NCBI RefSeq assembly: GCF_000218565.1
Contig: NC_015684.1
Span: 3,422,001-3,486,000 of the forward strand
From: Afipia carboxidovorans OM5
Lineage (GTDB): Bacteria > Pseudomonadota > Alphaproteobacteria > Rhizobiales > Xanthobacteraceae
Reading direction: 5' to 3'
Length of the DNA stretch: 64,000 nucleotides
The first letter of the stretch is position 1, and each line of letters opens with the position of its first letter. Shown in pieces: positions 1-6,931 of this stretch. The notes beneath the pieces are model-generated. The model was given only the letters and a program-made list of their open reading frames with translations, was not told the origin of the DNA and searched no databases. Made by a program: the position numbers and the translations under genes.

Positions 1-364
1 CAAGAATACCGACCTGATCGTAGGTCGGCAGACAGCCGATCAGGAACGTGCCCGCACCCATGATGATCATGGTGAGCGTCAGCATCGCCTTACGACCGAG
101 CTTGTCGCCAAAGTGACCGAAGATCGCGCCGCCGAGCGGACGCGCCACGAAGCCGACCGCGTAGGAGCCGAATGCCGCAAGCGTGCCGACCAATGGATCG
201 AACTGCGGAAAGAACAGCTTGTTGAACACCAGCGCAGCCGCGGTGCCGTAAATAAGGAAGTCATACCATTCGACCGTCGTGCCGAGCACGCTCGCCGCAA
301 CGATATGCTTGATGCTGGACCCCTCCTTGGGGACAGCGGGGTTGGTGACCTCTGCCGTCGACAT
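1..364 (-). CDS. MFS transporter, metabolite:H+ symporter (MHS) type, N-terminal part
   Basis: Inner-membrane secondary transporter, probably taking up a small organic acid or similar solute with protons. Only the first 121 residues lie in the window; the rest continues past position 1. The ATG at 364 opens a reading frame with the MHS hallmark VEWYDF in helix 1 and the MFS loop 2-3 motif GDKLGRKA. It is divergent from the DJ-1/PfpI gene at 507, and the 142-bp gap between them holds an inverted repeat shared with two other promoters of the cluster. Substrate cannot be read from this fragment. Confidence 0.9.
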   Translation of the reverse strand, partial: MSTAEVTNPAVPKEGSSIKHIVAASVLGTTVEWYDFLIYGTAAALVFNKLFFPQFDPLVGTLAAFGSYAVGFVARPLGGAIFGHFGDKLGRKAMLTLTMIIMGAGTFLIGCLPTYDQVGIL

Positions 365-439
365 TTGTTTCTCCCTAGTTGACCTTTGCGGATTATGTTT
401 CCCGGTTGAGAACCGTCAGCATCGTTGTCGATTTGATTA

Positions 440-469
440 TTGTCAACTAAGTTTCCATTTGCGATACTT
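440..469 (+). promoter_or_regulatory. Promoter with overlapping operator, DJ-1/PfpI gene
   Basis: A -35 like TTGTCA (440-445), a 17-bp spacer and a -10 like GATACT (463-468) precede the gene at 507. An inverted repeat AAGTTTC (449-455), 7 bp, GATACTT (463-469) covers the spacer and -10. The same repeat recurs at 1177-1197 and 2530-2550. Its position predicts repression. It also lies between the divergent transporter and this gene, so it may control both. Confidence 0.55.
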
Positions 470-506
470 ATCTAAACAAAGTTTCTTTCGGGAGGAGAAG
501 TCTGGC

Positions 507-1154
507 ATGCCAAACACCAAGTTCATCATCCACGCTTACGACGATGTCGAACCGATTGATGTCGGTGCAACTTTCGGCGTTTTGTCGATGGCCAAACGTG
601 TCGATCCGGGTATCGAGATGGCCCTCGTCGCCAACAAGGCGGGCCCTGTGCGGCTCTCGAATGGACTCGAAATCATCGCGCCCTACAGTGTGACGAATTG
701 CCCTGCAGGCGATGTATTGATGATCCTGGGGGGCGCCGCCTGGCCCCAGGTCAGCAAGGATGAAGAGACGCTCGAGTTCATCCGCTCGTTCGCCCGCAAC
801 GGCATTGTAGCGTCAGTTTGCACTGGGGCGCTTATACTTGCGGGCGCCGGCCTGCTCGAAGGCAAGAGTGCGACGACGCGTCGCTTCGCGCCCGCCGGTA
901 TCGAGACGCCACTCGCGCAGATGCAAAAACTTTATCCCGGCGTGAAAGGAACCGAAGCACGGTTCGTGGATTCCGGGACTGTCGTCACCGGCGGCGGCGT
1001 CACGCTCGCGGTCGATACGACACTTCATCTGATCGGACGGCTTCGCGGCGCAGACGTCGCGAAGGAGACGGCACGCATCATCGAATACCGCTGGAGCGGC
1101 AATGACGGGGCGTTCTCAGACGCCGCCAATACGCCAAAAACAGCGGCCGCATAA
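507..1154 (+). CDS. DJ-1/PfpI family protein (isocyanide hydratase-like)
   Basis: Cytoplasmic DJ-1/PfpI superfamily protein of 215 residues. The nucleophile elbow is ASVCTGALIL with Cys105, and the following LLEGKSATTRR stretch resembles isocyanide hydratases and the N-terminal domain of GlxA-type regulators. No AraC-type DNA-binding domain follows, so it is a stand-alone enzyme-like protein. The ATG at 507 was chosen because GGAGGAG lies just upstream; the open frame extends back to 279 without a better start. Neighbours are a transporter and a cupin that share its operator. Hydratase or glyoxalase-type activity is possible; the substrate is unknown. Confidence 0.8.
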   Translation: MPNTKFIIHAYDDVEPIDVGATFGVLSMAKRVDPGIEMALVANKAGPVRLSNGLEIIAPYSVTNCPAGDVLMILGGAAWPQVSKDEETLEFIRSFARNGIVASVCTGALILAGAGLLEGKSATTRRFAPAGIETPLAQMQKLYPGVKGTEARFVDSGTVVTGGGVTLAVDTTLHLIGRLRGADVAKETARIIEYRWSGNDGAFSDAANTPKTAAA

Positions 1155-1159
1155 CCGAG

Positions 1160-1197
1160 TTGACACGCTCGGCTGTTTGTATCCTAATAGGATACTT
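1160..1197 (+). promoter_or_regulatory. Promoter with overlapping operator, cupin gene
   Basis: A perfect -35 TTGACA (1160-1165), 17 bp, then a -10 like CCTAAT (1183-1188). The inverted repeat TTGTATC (1177-1183), 7 bp, GATACTT (1191-1197) covers the -10. It matches the repeats at 449-469 and 2530-2550 (core GTWTC-N7-GAWAC). The inner part GTATCCTAATAGGATAC is itself a near-perfect palindrome. Confidence 0.6.
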
Positions 1198-1221
1198 AAT
1201 CAACAAAGGAGGATATCCCCA

Positions 1222-1629
1222 ATGGACCCGCGTTTCGTCACCAAAGAACCTACCCCTGGTGGCTCGGTTTACGTGAAGGTCACCGACATGGACTGGAAGC
1301 CCTCCCAGTTCGAAGGCGTCCAGATCAAGGTGCTGTATGAAAACCCGGAATCAGGCGAGCTGACCTGCCTTCTGAAGTGGGAGCCGGGCACCACGCTGCC
1401 GTTCCACCAGCATCCGGAGCTCGAGCAGAGCTACGTGCTCGAAGGATCGTTCTACGATCATGATGGCATTTGCCGCGCCGGCAACTTCGTCTGGCGCCAC
1501 CCCGGCTCCTATCACGAGACCAAGAGCGACGAAGGCTGCATCCTTCTCGCGGTCTATCGCAAGCCCAACAAGTTCGGCGACACCGCAGGGTTCGGCGTCG
1601 AAGTGGAAGGGGAGTCTCACGCCAACTAA
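1222..1629 (+). CDS. Small single-domain cupin protein
   Basis: A 135-residue cupin with both metal-binding motifs. Motif 1 is H62-x-H64-xxx-E68 followed by G75; motif 2 has P94-G95 and H98. The ligand set fits an Fe, Mn or Zn site, so it may be a dioxygenase or isomerase of small acids, or a sensor of the ChrR cupin type. The ATG at 1222 follows AAAGGAGG at good spacing. It is monocistronic: it has its own promoter and operator, and a strong terminator at 1664. Catalytic role is inferred from the ligands only. Confidence 0.8.
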   Translation: MDPRFVTKEPTPGGSVYVKVTDMDWKPSQFEGVQIKVLYENPESGELTCLLKWEPGTTLPFHQHPELEQSYVLEGSFYDHDGICRAGNFVWRHPGSYHETKSDEGCILLAVYRKPNKFGDTAGFGVEVEGESHAN

Positions 1630-1663
1630 TCTAGAATTGTTTCCGTTCCCCTACCTTCATCTC

Positions 1664-1691
1664 GGGGCGCTGCTTGCAGCGCCCCCTTTTT
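1664..1691 (+). terminator. Intrinsic terminator after cupin gene
   Basis: A 10-bp GC-rich stem GGGGCGCTGC (1664-1673) pairs with GCAGCGCCCC (1676-1685) and is followed by C and five T residues. It lies 35 bp after the cupin stop codon. Confidence 0.85.
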
Positions 1692-1786
1692 ATGAACGCG
1701 GCCATGCCCATGACGGCCGCACGCATAACGCCACCGCGCACCGCTCCGGCGCGCGATCCGTAACGCGGAAGAATCAGGAAAACGCC

Positions 1787-2413
1787 TTAGCTACGGTGGT
1801 TTTTCGGCTCGTAGAGCACGACCAGGGCTTTGGCCTCGCCGTACTTGCCGCGCCCGCGGTGCCGCTGGCGAGGGTCGAAATAGATGCAGTCGCCGGGCAT
1901 CAGCTCGTAGGTCTCGTTGCCGACCTCGAACTCCACAACGCCGCTCAGAACGAAAATCATTTCCTCGCCGCCGTGCTCGAAGAAAACTTCCTTGAGGATC
2001 TGCGAGGGGAAGGTGAACAGGAACGGCGTCATGTGCTTGCCGGTCGCGTTCTGCACCAGTGACTGGTAATCGTAACCGAACGATGTTGCACCGCGCACAA
2101 CGTTGCGCCGCTCGTCCGCGCGGACCACCGAGACGCCTTCGAAGTCCTGCTCGGCTGGCTCGACAGGCCCGTGCTCGACAAGACCGGCAAGGTCGGTGCC
2201 GAGCGCCTTGGCGAGTTTCGACAAGGTCCCGAGCGGCGGCGTCTGGCGCCCGGTTTCGACTTTGGAGAGATAACCCTTCGTCAGGCCGATCTCGGTGGCC
2301 AACGAATCCAGAGTCCGCTCCTGCATCTTGCGGAGTTGCCTGATCCGGCGCCCGAGGGAGTCGATCTCCTGCCCGGGTTTGAACTCGGTTTCCAAGCCTT
2401 CGATGTTAGTCAT
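1787..2413 (-). CDS. XRE-family transcriptional regulator with C-terminal cupin sensor
   Basis: A 208-residue regulator with an XRE helix-turn-helix (about residues 20-77, including LTKGYLSKVETG) and a cupin ligand domain (about 120-203). This two-domain layout is typical of local repressors of small-molecule catabolic genes. It is transcribed towards the cupin gene and is divergent from the reductase gene at 2571. The gap to that gene holds one strong and one weak copy of the GTWTC-N7-GAWAC repeat. I infer that it binds these repeats and regulates itself and the neighbouring genes. Confidence 0.85.
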   Translation of the reverse strand: MTNIEGLETEFKPGQEIDSLGRRIRQLRKMQERTLDSLATEIGLTKGYLSKVETGRQTPPLGTLSKLAKALGTDLAGLVEHGPVEPAEQDFEGVSVVRADERRNVVRGATSFGYDYQSLVQNATGKHMTPFLFTFPSQILKEVFFEHGGEEMIFVLSGVVEFEVGNETYELMPGDCIYFDPRQRHRGRGKYGEAKALVVLYEPKNHRS

Positions 2414-2483
2414 CTCGAATCGTCAGTGGGGTTACTGCTCTTGCTTATCAGAGTCCCGCTGTGCCGGAACATTTTTTCATAGA

Positions 2484-2504
2484 TAGTTCTACCATACGAA
2501 ACAT
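2484..2504 (-). promoter_or_regulatory. Weak second copy of the operator, regulator side
   Basis: TAGTTCT (2484-2490), 7 bp, GAAACAT (2498-2504). The right half fits the consensus well and the left half poorly. It falls between a possible minus-strand -35 (TTGGAT) and -10 (TATCTA) for the XRE-cupin gene, so it would suit autoregulation. Weak evidence on its own. Confidence 0.25.
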
Positions 2505-2517
2505 CCAACAGATGCGT

Positions 2518-2550
2518 TTGATTTGTCGCAAGTTTCCTGTTATGAAACTT
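2518..2550 (+). promoter_or_regulatory. Promoter with overlapping operator, reductase gene
   Basis: A -35 like TTGATT (2518-2523), 17 bp, and a -10 like TATGAA (2541-2546). A perfect 7-bp inverted repeat, AAGTTTC (2530-2536), 7 bp, GAAACTT (2544-2550), covers the -10. It is the cleanest copy of the repeat shared with 449-469 and 1177-1197. Confidence 0.6.
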
Positions 2551-2570
2551 TCAGGATACGAGGGACAACA

Positions 2571-3596
2571 ATGCACCGTCAGTACAGGATCGCTCGCAAA
2601 GTCAACGAAACGCCGAATACGGTTTCTGTCTTCCTGACCTCGACCGAGGCGCTGGAGCATTTTCAGGCCGGGCAACACCTCACATTCGACATTCCGGGTG
2701 TAGGCGAACGACCATACGTACTTTCCGCATTTTCTCCCGATCCGAAAATCTATCGTATCACTGTTATCCACACCGATGCGAACGGCACGCCGACCGCCGC
2801 CGCCTATTGGGCCGATCAGGCGGAAAAAGGCGGGATGATCCAGGCCACCGGGCCGCAGGGATCATTCCATCTCACGCCTGAGCTCGACCGGCCGATCGTC
2901 ATCCTCAGCAAGGACATCGGCGAGGCCGCCGTCACCGCGATGGCGGAAGAACTCGCTGTCAGAGCCTCGCGGCATCAGGTCACGTTCCTGCACGCCACCT
3001 TCAACAGCTCGACCTTCGCTCTCAAAGACAAGCTGGGCTCGCTGAAATCCGATCTGCCGAGCAGCGTCTGGAAGGTCTGGTTCAGCAATCCGCGTCAGGT
3101 CGACCGACCGGGCAAGGAATACGATTTCAGCGGCAACATGGATCTCGACCAGTGCGCTGAGTTTTTCCCCTCGAACGAATTCGATGCCTACATCTGCGGC
3201 CCGATCGAGTTTGTCGCAGCGACCGAGACTGCATTGCGCGCAAGTGGAGCCCGTTGCCGCGCCATCTACACGCAGGAAATGGGAGCGACGCTCGCGCCGC
3301 CTGCGGAGATTGCCGACGAGAAAGAGCTGCCACCGCTCTATCCGCAGTCGGTGACGTTCACGACCTCCGGCATCGAGGCGACATGGACTCCCGAAAGCGG
3401 CACGCTTCTGGAATTCGCCGAGAGCCTCGGGATCGACGCGCCCTTCAACTGCCGCACCGGCATGTGCGGCCGTTGTCAGCGCAAGGTCATCTCGGGGGAG
3501 GTGATGAAGATTCGCGACACGTCGGCGAAGACGCGCGAGCAGCACCAGTTGATGTGTTCGACCATTCCGATGAGCAAGGTCGAGATCGAACTGTAA
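2571..3596 (+). CDS. Flavin-dependent reductase with C-terminal 2Fe-2S ferredoxin domain
   Basis: A 341-residue electron-transfer protein built like oxygenase or hybrid-cluster-protein reductases: a flavin-binding barrel (1-100), a nucleotide-binding fold (105-225) ending in AYICGP, and a plant-type ferredoxin domain (255-341). The cluster ligands are C294, C299, C302 and C329. The flavin motif reads RPYVLS where RxYS is usual. The stretch that normally reads GxGxTP is KDIGEAAVTAM, so NAD(P)H binding may be altered. The ATG at 2571 sits 20 bp after the operator. No oxygenase partner lies in the window; one could lie left of position 1. Confidence 0.85.
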   Translation: MHRQYRIARKVNETPNTVSVFLTSTEALEHFQAGQHLTFDIPGVGERPYVLSAFSPDPKIYRITVIHTDANGTPTAAAYWADQAEKGGMIQATGPQGSFHLTPELDRPIVILSKDIGEAAVTAMAEELAVRASRHQVTFLHATFNSSTFALKDKLGSLKSDLPSSVWKVWFSNPRQVDRPGKEYDFSGNMDLDQCAEFFPSNEFDAYICGPIEFVAATETALRASGARCRAIYTQEMGATLAPPAEIADEKELPPLYPQSVTFTTSGIEATWTPESGTLLEFAESLGIDAPFNCRTGMCGRCQRKVISGEVMKIRDTSAKTREQHQLMCSTIPMSKVEIEL

Positions 3597-3683
3597 CGGG
3601 CAGGCCGCGCAGCCGCCTGAAACTGCTCTCGGACGACAGCGGAGACCTGTTCGCACGGCAAAAACAGACCGACACTAAAGCAA

Positions 3684-3717
3684 AGAGCCCCGCCTCTGAT
3701 TCCAGAAGCGGGGCTCT
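3684..3717. terminator. Hairpin between convergent genes
   Basis: A 10-bp stem AGAGCCCCGC (3684-3693) pairs with GCGGGGCTCT (3708-3717). No T run follows on the plus strand. The minus-strand exit is moderately T-rich, so it may end transcription of the aldolase-like gene as well as the reductase gene. Confidence 0.5.
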
Positions 3718-3738
3718 CACGCGTTTGAGCGAGCAATC

Positions 3739-3769
3739 CGTCATGGCCGGCTTCACACCGGCCATAACG
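3739..3769. repeat. Intergenic palindromic (REP-like) element
   Basis: CGTCATGGCCGG, 7 bp, CCGGCCATAACG: a near-perfect palindrome of the short family common between genes in Bradyrhizobium relatives. A related element lies at 31124-31155. It could also help to end transcription here. Confidence 0.55.
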
Positions 3770-3782
3770 GATAGGCAGGACC

Positions 3783-4583
3783 TTAGCGCGGGGTCGGCGC
3801 CAGATTTGCCTGATGCGTCTGCCGGCACCAGTAATCGAACGTGGCGTTCACGATCGAGGGCTTGAGCAGATAGTCGTGCGCTTCCTTGGCGAGCTCGGGA
3901 TCGACCGGCGTCAGCGGGCCGAACACGCGGGCGCGAATCTGCATGCGCGCGGCACGTTCGAGATAGACCGACAGATAGGTCGCTTCCTCGATCGAGCAGC
4001 CCGCAGTCAGATAGCCATGGTGAGCAAGGATGATCGCGCGCTTGGAGCCGAGCGCCGCGGAAATCAGCACACCCTCCTGATCGGCGATCGGCACGCCCGG
4101 CCAGTCGCCGAGGAACGCGCAGTCGTCATGCAGCGGCGTCATGTCCATCTGCGAGATCACCAGCGGCTGGCGCGCGGCGGCGAGCGCCGAGGCCCACGGC
4201 GAGTGAGTGTGGATCATCGACTGCACATCCGGGCGCGCTTCATATACCCAGAGGTGAAAACGGGTCGCAGGGTTCGGCATGCCAGTGCCGGTCAGCGTGT
4301 TCAGGTCGCGGTCGACCTCGATGAAATCGTCCGGCGTCGCTTCGTCGAAGCCAAGGCCAAAGCGTAGCGTCCAGTAGGCATTCGGCCGCTCGGAGCGCAG
4401 GCTGATCTGGCCGGCGAGGCCCGCTTCCTGTTCAGTCATCGCCAGGATGCGGCAGGCATAGGCGAGCTTTTCCTTCGGGCTGCGCTGGGCGCCTTTCAGA
4501 TGCTCCGCCATTTCCTTGGTGGCGCGCTCGTCGAAATATTCCTTGGCGCGCAGGTTGAGCTTGTCGTCTGTCTTCACGTCCAT
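3783..4583 (-). CDS. Class II aldolase/adducin family protein
   Basis: A 266-residue member of the class II aldolase/adducin fold. The zinc-ligand motifs are H125-T-H127 and the pair H188-H189 before GYLTAG. From memory of fuculose-phosphate aldolase, the catalytic Glu sits a few residues before RFH; here that stretch reads NPATRFH with no Glu. It may therefore be a decarboxylase- or dehydratase-like relative and not a sugar-phosphate aldolase. The ATG at 4583 is used because the upstream frame lacks family sequence. The LysR gene lies upstream in the same direction and may regulate it. Confidence 0.8.
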   Translation of the reverse strand: MDVKTDDKLNLRAKEYFDERATKEMAEHLKGAQRSPKEKLAYACRILAMTEQEAGLAGQISLRSERPNAYWTLRFGLGFDEATPDDFIEVDRDLNTLTGTGMPNPATRFHLWVYEARPDVQSMIHTHSPWASALAAARQPLVISQMDMTPLHDDCAFLGDWPGVPIADQEGVLISAALGSKRAIILAHHGYLTAGCSIEEATYLSVYLERAARMQIRARVFGPLTPVDPELAKEAHDYLLKPSIVNATFDYWCRQTHQANLAPTPR

Positions 4584-4712
4584 GGCGTTCCTTTCTTTTG
4601 TTTCTTCAAAAAGACGGCATGGGCGAAGTATCGGCGCAAGGACGCCGCGCGGCCATGAAGCTGCGCTCATAACTGAAATGAGGTGCGGGACGATGCCGGA
4701 AAATTGCCGCGC

Positions 4713-5585
4713 TTAGTGGGCGGCTTCCATCGCCAATTGCAGCAGTTCCTGCACCAGCGGCGACGGCGGACGGTCCTTGCGCGTGACGGCGACGATGCGG
4801 CGCATCAGAACGGGAGACGCGATCGAAATTTTGGTCAAATCGTGTTCCGCGATCACCCGATCCGGAATTCGCGACGGCAATACGCAGGCACCGACGCCCG
4901 AGGCGACAAGCTGCAGCATCGCATCGACGGTTTCCGCCTCGGCCACGATCTGGAGCTTCCGCACGGCGGAGCGCAGCATCTTGTGCAGCGCATAGTGCGG
5001 CGGAAAGGCCACGAGCTTGAGGTCGGCCTTGTTCAGATCGACCGGCGTCGGCAATCCGTGCGCCATCGGCGCGATGAGGCACATCTCGTCGTCGAACAGC
5101 GGCGTCGCCGCGAGATCGGCAGAGTTCACCGCAACATCGTAGACAAAGCCGAGATCGGCGCGCCCGCTTTCCACCAGCGCGACCACATCCGGCGAGCTGC
5201 GGCCCATTAGAGAAAGGTTGACCTGCTCGTGCCGGCCGACGAACTGCGCCAGCACGTCGGCGGTGAAATAGTAGCTAAGCGTATGGACCGTCGCGACCCG
5301 GATGGTGCCGCGTGACAGGCCCTCCTTGTCGCGGATGTCATCCAGCGCCTCGTCGATCGCGGCATAAGCAGGCTTTGCCGCCGCGAGCAGCCTGCGGCCG
5401 CAATCGGTGAGTTCGACGCCACGGCCGGTGCGGACGAACAGGGCGTTGCCGACATAGGCTTCCAGCGAGGCGAGCTGCCGGCTGATCGCCGATTGGGTCA
5501 GGTCAAGGCCATCCGCTGCGCGGGAGAGTGATCTTGTCTCCGCGATCCTGACAAAATAACGGAGCTGGCGGTCCGGGCTTTCCAC
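4713..5585 (-). CDS. LysR-family transcriptional regulator
   Basis: A 290-residue LysR regulator: a winged helix-turn-helix in the first 65 residues (LRYFVRIAETRSLSRAADGL) and a periplasmic-binding-like effector domain after it. A GTG start at 5585 gives the family's usual length. The frame stays open to 5693, but that extension would reach almost to bioB and carries no family sequence. The gene is divergent from bioB and 129 bp upstream of the aldolase-like gene, so either could be its target. The aldolase-like gene seems likelier, because LysR proteins often serve catabolic neighbours. Confidence 0.85.
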   Translation of the reverse strand: MESPDRQLRYFVRIAETRSLSRAADGLDLTQSAISRQLASLEAYVGNALFVRTGRGVELTDCGRRLLAAAKPAYAAIDEALDDIRDKEGLSRGTIRVATVHTLSYYFTADVLAQFVGRHEQVNLSLMGRSSPDVVALVESGRADLGFVYDVAVNSADLAATPLFDDEMCLIAPMAHGLPTPVDLNKADLKLVAFPPHYALHKMLRSAVRKLQIVAEAETVDAMLQLVASGVGACVLPSRIPDRVIAEHDLTKISIASPVLMRRIVAVTRKDRPPSPLVQELLQLAMEAAH

Positions 5586-5719
5586 ATCATGTGTGTGCCG
5601 GGACGGCCGCAGCCCGTCAAGCAATCTCGGGTGCAACGCTCGGTTGACACCCCGCAAGCTGCGTGGTCCACCCTTGGCCGAGGCGTCGGACAAGCGCGCC
5701 CCGACATGCAGGATCGGCC

Positions 5720-6763
5720 ATGAACATCTCGATGGGCATCTCGTCTCTTTCGGTAATCAACGGGTCGGCGCTGCCGCGCCACAACTGGGCGCGTGAGGAA
5801 GCGCAGGCGCTCTACGACCTGCCGTTCCCGGACCTCGTGTTTCAGGCCCAGAGCATCCACCGCACCAGTTTCGATCCCAACCATGTCGAGACCGCGAGCC
5901 TTCTCAGCATCAAGACCGGCGGCTGCGCCGAAGATTGCGGCTATTGCTCGCAGAGCGCGCACTACAAAACCGACGTCAAGGCGACCAAGCTGATGGCGCA
6001 TGACGACGTCGTTGCAACCGCGCGCCGCGCCAAGGAATCTGGCGCCGGCCGTTTCTGCATGGCGGCTGCCTGGCGCAATCCCAAGGAAAAGGATCTCGAG
6101 CGGATCTGCCACATGGTCAGCGCCGTGAAAGAACTCGGCATGGAAACCTGCGCCACGCTCGGCATGCTGACCCGCGAGCAGGCCGATAAGCTGCGCGCGG
6201 CCGGCCTCGATTTCTACAACCACAATGTCGATACCTCGCCGGAGTTCTACGGCAAGATCATCACCACCCGCACGCTGCAGGATCGCATCGAGACGCTGGC
6301 GCATGCGCGCGAATCCGGTCTCAAGGTCTGCTGCGGCGGCATCGTCGGCCTGGGCGAACAGGTCGAGGACCGGCTCGGCATGCTGGTGCTGCTCGCAAAC
6401 CTCGCCGAGCATCCCGAGAGCGTGCCGATCAACCAGTGGAACGAAGTGAAGGGCGTGCCGGTCAACGCCACCGCCGAGGCGCCCGATCCGATCGCTTTCG
6501 TGCGGATGATCGCGGTCGCACGCATCATGATGCCGAAAAGCGTGGTGCGGCTTTCCGCCGGGCGGCAGTATATGAGCGACGAGATGCAGGCGCTGTGCAT
6601 GCTCGCCGGCGCCAATTCCATCTTCATCGGGGATGTGCTGCTCACCACCAAGAACCCGCAGACCACGAAGGACGCTGCCCTTCTGGAGCGCCTTGGGATG
6701 ACCTCCCGGTTCGACGAGGTGGCGACCGATAAGGCTAACCCGGTTTCCAGCCGGGCAATTTGA
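5720..6763 (+). CDS. bioB: Biotin synthase
   Basis: Radical SAM enzyme that inserts sulfur into dethiobiotin to make biotin. The protein has 347 residues. The radical-SAM cysteines are C69, C73 and C76 in GGCAEDCGYCSQS, and the family motifs YNHNVDTS and GGIVGLGE follow. The ATG at 5720 (MNISMGISS) removes a non-conserved 19-residue extension. No other biotin genes flank it, so it is a stand-alone bioB. Its stop codon overlaps an FNR/FixK-type box that probably belongs to hemA. Confidence 0.97.
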   Translation: MNISMGISSLSVINGSALPRHNWAREEAQALYDLPFPDLVFQAQSIHRTSFDPNHVETASLLSIKTGGCAEDCGYCSQSAHYKTDVKATKLMAHDDVVATARRAKESGAGRFCMAAAWRNPKEKDLERICHMVSAVKELGMETCATLGMLTREQADKLRAAGLDFYNHNVDTSPEFYGKIITTRTLQDRIETLAHARESGLKVCCGGIVGLGEQVEDRLGMLVLLANLAEHPESVPINQWNEVKGVPVNATAEAPDPIAFVRMIAVARIMMPKSVVRLSAGRQYMSDEMQALCMLAGANSIFIGDVLLTTKNPQTTKDAALLERLGMTSRFDEVATDKANPVSSRAI

Positions 6764-6773
6764 TCTCCCGCAA
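6760..6773 (+). promoter_or_regulatory. FNR/FixK-type box upstream of hemA
   Basis: TTGA-TCTCCC-GCAA matches the FixK2-type consensus TTG(A/C)-N6-(T/G)CAA as I recall it. It overlaps the bioB stop codon (6761-6763) and lies about 160 bp before the hemA start. Oxygen control of hemA by FnrL/FixK proteins is known in related bacteria. Confidence 0.5.
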
Positions 6774-6931
6774 CTGAGCCGCGCATGGCTCGCGGAATGC
6801 CCTGCACAGCCGGCAGCGCTGCTGCCGGATTCGACCCTCGACACTGAACCTGGAAAAGCTCTAAAAGGCTTAGGAGACGAGCCGCCCCGTCGTGGACGCC
6901 TCCTCGCCCACGGTTCCAGCAGGGTTTTGGC

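Noticed and set aside
397..413. Further copy of the GTWTC/GAWAC operator near the transporter start
   Set aside because: GTTTC and GAAC are separated by 8 and not 7 bp and the right half is incomplete; not better than chance.
6810..6828. Terminator between bioB and hemA
   Set aside because: CCGGCAGC/GCTGCCGG forms a good stem, but no T run follows on either strand.
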